This document shows positions 62,178-64,000 of a DNA stretch of 64,000 nucleotides, piece by piece (the first letter of the stretch is position 1; every line of letters starts with the position of its first letter). The notes below the pieces were generated by a model. The model ran no database searches. It was not told the origin of the DNA and saw only the letters and a list, made by a program, of their open reading frames with translations. The DNA is from Lentzea alba (GTDB taxonomy: Bacteria; Actinomycetota; Actinomycetes; Mycobacteriales; Pseudonocardiaceae), in NCBI RefSeq assembly GCF_011067745.1, contig NZ_JAAMPJ010000020.1:1-64000 (forward strand), written 5' to 3'. Both the position numbers and the translations under genes were made by a program.

Positions 62178-63197
62178 GTGATCGAGTACGACCGCCCCGA
62201 ACTGGCCGAGTTCTGGCGCCTCGCGCGCGAGACGCTGGAGGGCGGCGGCCGGTCGGCGTTCAGCTTCCGCGTCGAGGACGCGGGCACCGCGGCCGCTCTC
62301 GGCGAACTGCTGCGCAAGCCGGTGGCACACCCGGCTCGCCGCCAGATCTCGTTGGCGCGCCTGGACGAACACCTCCGTGCGCACGGCAGCACGTTGCCCG
62401 AGGTGCTGGAATCCGTGCACGGCAGGCCGGTCGGCATGTCCTCTTCGGAAGAAGCACCGACCGCGGACGCCGTGGTGAAATTCGCGTTGCGCGAGCATGG
62501 TCTGTTGCAGGCCCCCTGGGCCGCCGAGTGGATCGAGCACGTCCGCCGGTACGGCAAGATCCCGCAGCCCGCGCTGCCGATGATCGCGAACCAGGCCGCG
62601 CAGATCCTGGCTCGCCTGAATCCCGAACCCCGCCGCTGGACGACCCGCTTCGCGTTGGCGGGCAACGATCTCGACGACGGCCGACCGCTCGCCCGGATCG
62701 TCGGCAGGGCGCTGGCGCTGGCCGGCACCGACTGGGAGCGCAGTGGCGTGTTGCCCGACGCCTACCGCAACCCGGTGCTGACGTCCCAGGGCTACCTGAC
62801 GCTGAACGACACCCTCGAAGCCGCGGAGATCACCGTCGTCCGCAGCCCGCGCCTGCTCGAGTCCGGCGTGCCCGGTCCGTTGATGGTGCTCCCGAACGGA
62901 CTCACGCCCCAGGCCAAGCACCACCTCGACGGCAAGACCGTCCGTTGCCACAACGACTTCACGCCCGACGGCATTCGCACCACCAACGACGTCCTCGCCT
63001 GGACCGGCGGCACGGCGTGGCGCATGTCAGCGGCCGACTACCGCGAGGCCGTGGCCACGCTGATCGCGCGCGGCGTGGAACTCCCGACCCTCAACGCCCG
63101 CCCGGAGACCGCGAGCTGGGACCCCGATCTGGCCGAGACCATGGCCACCACGGGCCTGATGGTCACCGAGGAGCACGTCCTGCCGTCACTGCTCTGA
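62178..63197 (+). CDS. jetD: JetD-like protein (TIGR02679: DUF3323 + DUF2399), Toprim core degenerate
   Basis: 339 aa from GTG at 62178, shorter than the usual ~380-420. The DUF3323-like N-half has EYDRPELAEFWRLARETLE and LARLDEHL. The DUF2399-like C-half has HNDFTPDG, GGTAWRMSAADYREAV and SWDPDLAETM. In family members I know, the Toprim motifs read CENPxVL and HGDFDxxG. Here the first reads VVRSPRLL (Arg222 in place of Glu) and the second HNDFT (Asp260 kept, Thr262 in place of Asp). It therefore looks like a catalytically impaired nuclease. It is separated from jetC by two inverted genes and has its own promoter region. Confidence 0.75.
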   Translation: MIEYDRPELAEFWRLARETLEGGGRSAFSFRVEDAGTAAALGELLRKPVAHPARRQISLARLDEHLRAHGSTLPEVLESVHGRPVGMSSSEEAPTADAVVKFALREHGLLQAPWAAEWIEHVRRYGKIPQPALPMIANQAAQILARLNPEPRRWTTRFALAGNDLDDGRPLARIVGRALALAGTDWERSGVLPDAYRNPVLTSQGYLTLNDTLEAAEITVVRSPRLLESGVPGPLMVLPNGLTPQAKHHLDGKTVRCHNDFTPDGIRTTNDVLAWTGGTAWRMSAADYREAVATLIARGVELPTLNARPETASWDPDLAETMATTGLMVTEEHVLPSLL

Positions 63198-63665
63198 CGG
63201 CTCCGAGGGCGCGAACCGCTTCACGTCCCACCGGCCGTGCCCCTCCATCAACTTGCGCCCGATCCGCCGCAGGTCGGCGAGGTCGCGGTCGTTCAACAGC
63301 TCGGTGAACTCCTCGGCCAGCGACGCCCGGTACACCCGCGCGGTGGTCCCGACGCACGCCTCTTCGCCCTCGTCCGTCAGCACCGCGTAGACGAGCCGCC
63401 GGTTGTCGGCCGGTTGCTCGCGAACCACCCACCCCCGCTTGACCAGTCGTTCGATCAGCCGCGTGACCCCGGACGGACTCACGTCCAGCAGCTCGACGAG
63501 CTCCGACATCTGCAGCCGCCCACCGTTGTGGTGCAGCTGGTAGAGCGCCACGTGCTCCAGCAGCGAGCACCCGGCCTCCGCCTCCATCCGCTGCCCCATA
63601 GCGGCCTTCACGGCGTCCACGCCCTGCTGCACGTACAGCCACGAGTAGATCGGCTCCGTCACCAT
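63186..63665 (-). CDS. MarR-family regulator
   Basis: 159 aa. The winged helix shows RLQMSELVELLDVSPSGVTRLIERLVKRGWV and the wing EQPADNRRLVYAVLTDEG. Dimerisation helices are at both ends. It overlaps the jetD 3' end by 12 bp and is divergent from a flavin monooxygenase, which it probably represses through the operator at 63696-63726. Confidence 0.9.
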   Translation of the reverse strand: MVTEPIYSWLYVQQGVDAVKAAMGQRMEAEAGCSLLEHVALYQLHHNGGRLQMSELVELLDVSPSGVTRLIERLVKRGWVVREQPADNRRLVYAVLTDEGEEACVGTTARVYRASLAEEFTELLNDRDLADLRRIGRKLMEGHGRWDVKRFAPSEPSEQ

Positions 63666-63695
63666 CCCATCCTAAAACAGATTTGACCGCGCGAT

Positions 63696-63726
63696 GTTTT
63701 CACGCTCAAATGTTGAGCATGAAAAC
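63696..63726. promoter_or_regulatory. 31-bp operator overlapping monooxygenase promoter and start
   Basis: GTTTTCA-c-GCTCAA-atg-TTGAGC-a-TGAAAAC is an inverted repeat with one mismatch. It covers the ATG of the monooxygenase at 63719. Within and just before it, TTGACC (63682-63687) and TCAAAT (63705-63710) form a promoter with a 17-nt spacer whose start would fall on or next to the ATG, implying leaderless mRNA. A MarR dimer here would block transcription directly. Confidence 0.6.
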
Positions 63727-64000
63727 GTCCTCTGAAGCCACCGTCGTCGGCGCGGGCCCGGTCGGTCTGCTGCTCGCCTGCGAACTCGCCCTCCACGGCG
63801 TCCGCACCACCGTGCTCGAACGCCTCACCACCCAGGCCGACACCATCAAGGCTCACATGATCAGCGGCCGCACCTACGACATGCTCGCCATGCGCGGCCT
63901 GGGGCCGGCCGTCACCGCCGCCAGCGAGGCCGAAACCTCCCGCCTCTCCTGGTACCGCCGCAGCACGGGCCACTTCGCCGGACTGTTCAAACTGGACGGT
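63719..64000 (+). CDS. FAD-dependent monooxygenase (partial, cut by window end)
   Basis: The first 94 codons are present. The FAD Rossmann motif is ATVVGAGPVGLLLACELALHG with VLERLTTQADT, and HMISGRTYDMLAMRGL fits class A aromatic hydroxylases (PheA/TetX/RdmE-like). The rest lies outside. It is under the MarR operator and divergent from marR, the usual design of an inducible aromatic or antibiotic-modifying oxygenase. Confidence 0.85.
   Translation, partial: MKTSSEATVVGAGPVGLLLACELALHGVRTTVLERLTTQADTIKAHMISGRTYDMLAMRGLGPAVTAASEAETSRLSWYRRSTGHFAGLFKLDG

Noticed and set aside
1-64000. CRISPR arrays, prophage genes and insertion sequences
   Set aside because: No regularly spaced repeats, Cas proteins, transposases or phage structural proteins were recognised.

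Overview
This is a high-GC actinobacterial chromosome segment. It most resembles Pseudonocardiales (Lentzea/Saccharothrix/Amycolatopsis-like), though that placement is inferred. Supporting signs are tandem SigA-type rrn promoters, a mycothiol-dependent-isomerase-like protein, an F420 reductase, LprG/P55, LysX and an AfsR-type regulator. Gene order also follows the Mycobacterium tuberculosis Rv2222c-Rv2236c neighbourhood: glnA2, two Hip1-like peptidases, panB, RNase H/phosphatase, zinc-ribbon protein, Nif3, cobC, ptpA, SURF1 and cobD. That backbone is interrupted by lineage-specific blocks.

Layout. 0-0.47 kb: four tandem promoters and leader of an rRNA operon running left out of the window. 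0.46-7.6 kb: a large multidomain glycosyltransferase/FkbM protein, glnA2 and the lprG-P55 lipid-export operon. 7.6-21 kb: two translationally coupled secreted peptidases, nadE, a two-component system, lysX, an alpha/beta hydrolase, a CAP protein, panB and proline iminopeptidase. 21-25.1 kb: a ricin-type lectin, a BtuF-like protein coupled to an F420:NADP reductase, an RNB ribonuclease and two small proteins. 25.1-32.2 kb: a compact leftward operon coding for a type IV secretion-like envelope machine (pilin-like, PrgI/VirB3-like, VirB4-like ATPase, VirB6-like, VirB8/TcpC-like and a VirB1-like hydrolase). No relaxase, coupling protein or integrase is visible. 32.3-41.4 kb: a ribbon-helix-helix protein, an ABC-2 permease, a secreted DUF6345-like protein, threonine synthase, a subtilase, rnpB, and a cysteine-rich leader peptide ahead of an FMN reductase. 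41.5-47.7 kb: tRNA-Leu(GAG) followed by an accessory block ending in a giant AfsR-like regulator. 47.7-53.9 kb: the conserved backbone resumes. 54.0-63.2 kb: a Wadjet type III-like locus (jetA-jetB-jetC, then jetD) with an oppositely oriented TetR/mycothiol-isomerase-like pair between jetC and jetD. The right edge holds a MarR gene divergent from a truncated FAD monooxygenase.

Main points of interest. (1) The Wadjet-like locus is split, and its JetD appears to have lost Toprim catalytic residues. (2) A 57-bp perfect palindrome sits in frame inside jetC and has a 55-bp covarying relative at the 3' end of panB. (3) The T4SS-like operon has no DNA-transfer genes. (4) DUF6345-like secreted protein carries a possible clan CD His/Cys dyad. 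(5) A GT / GT4 / coiled-coil / FkbM fusion lies directly ahead of the rRNA promoters. All family names come from reading the translations; no database search was run.
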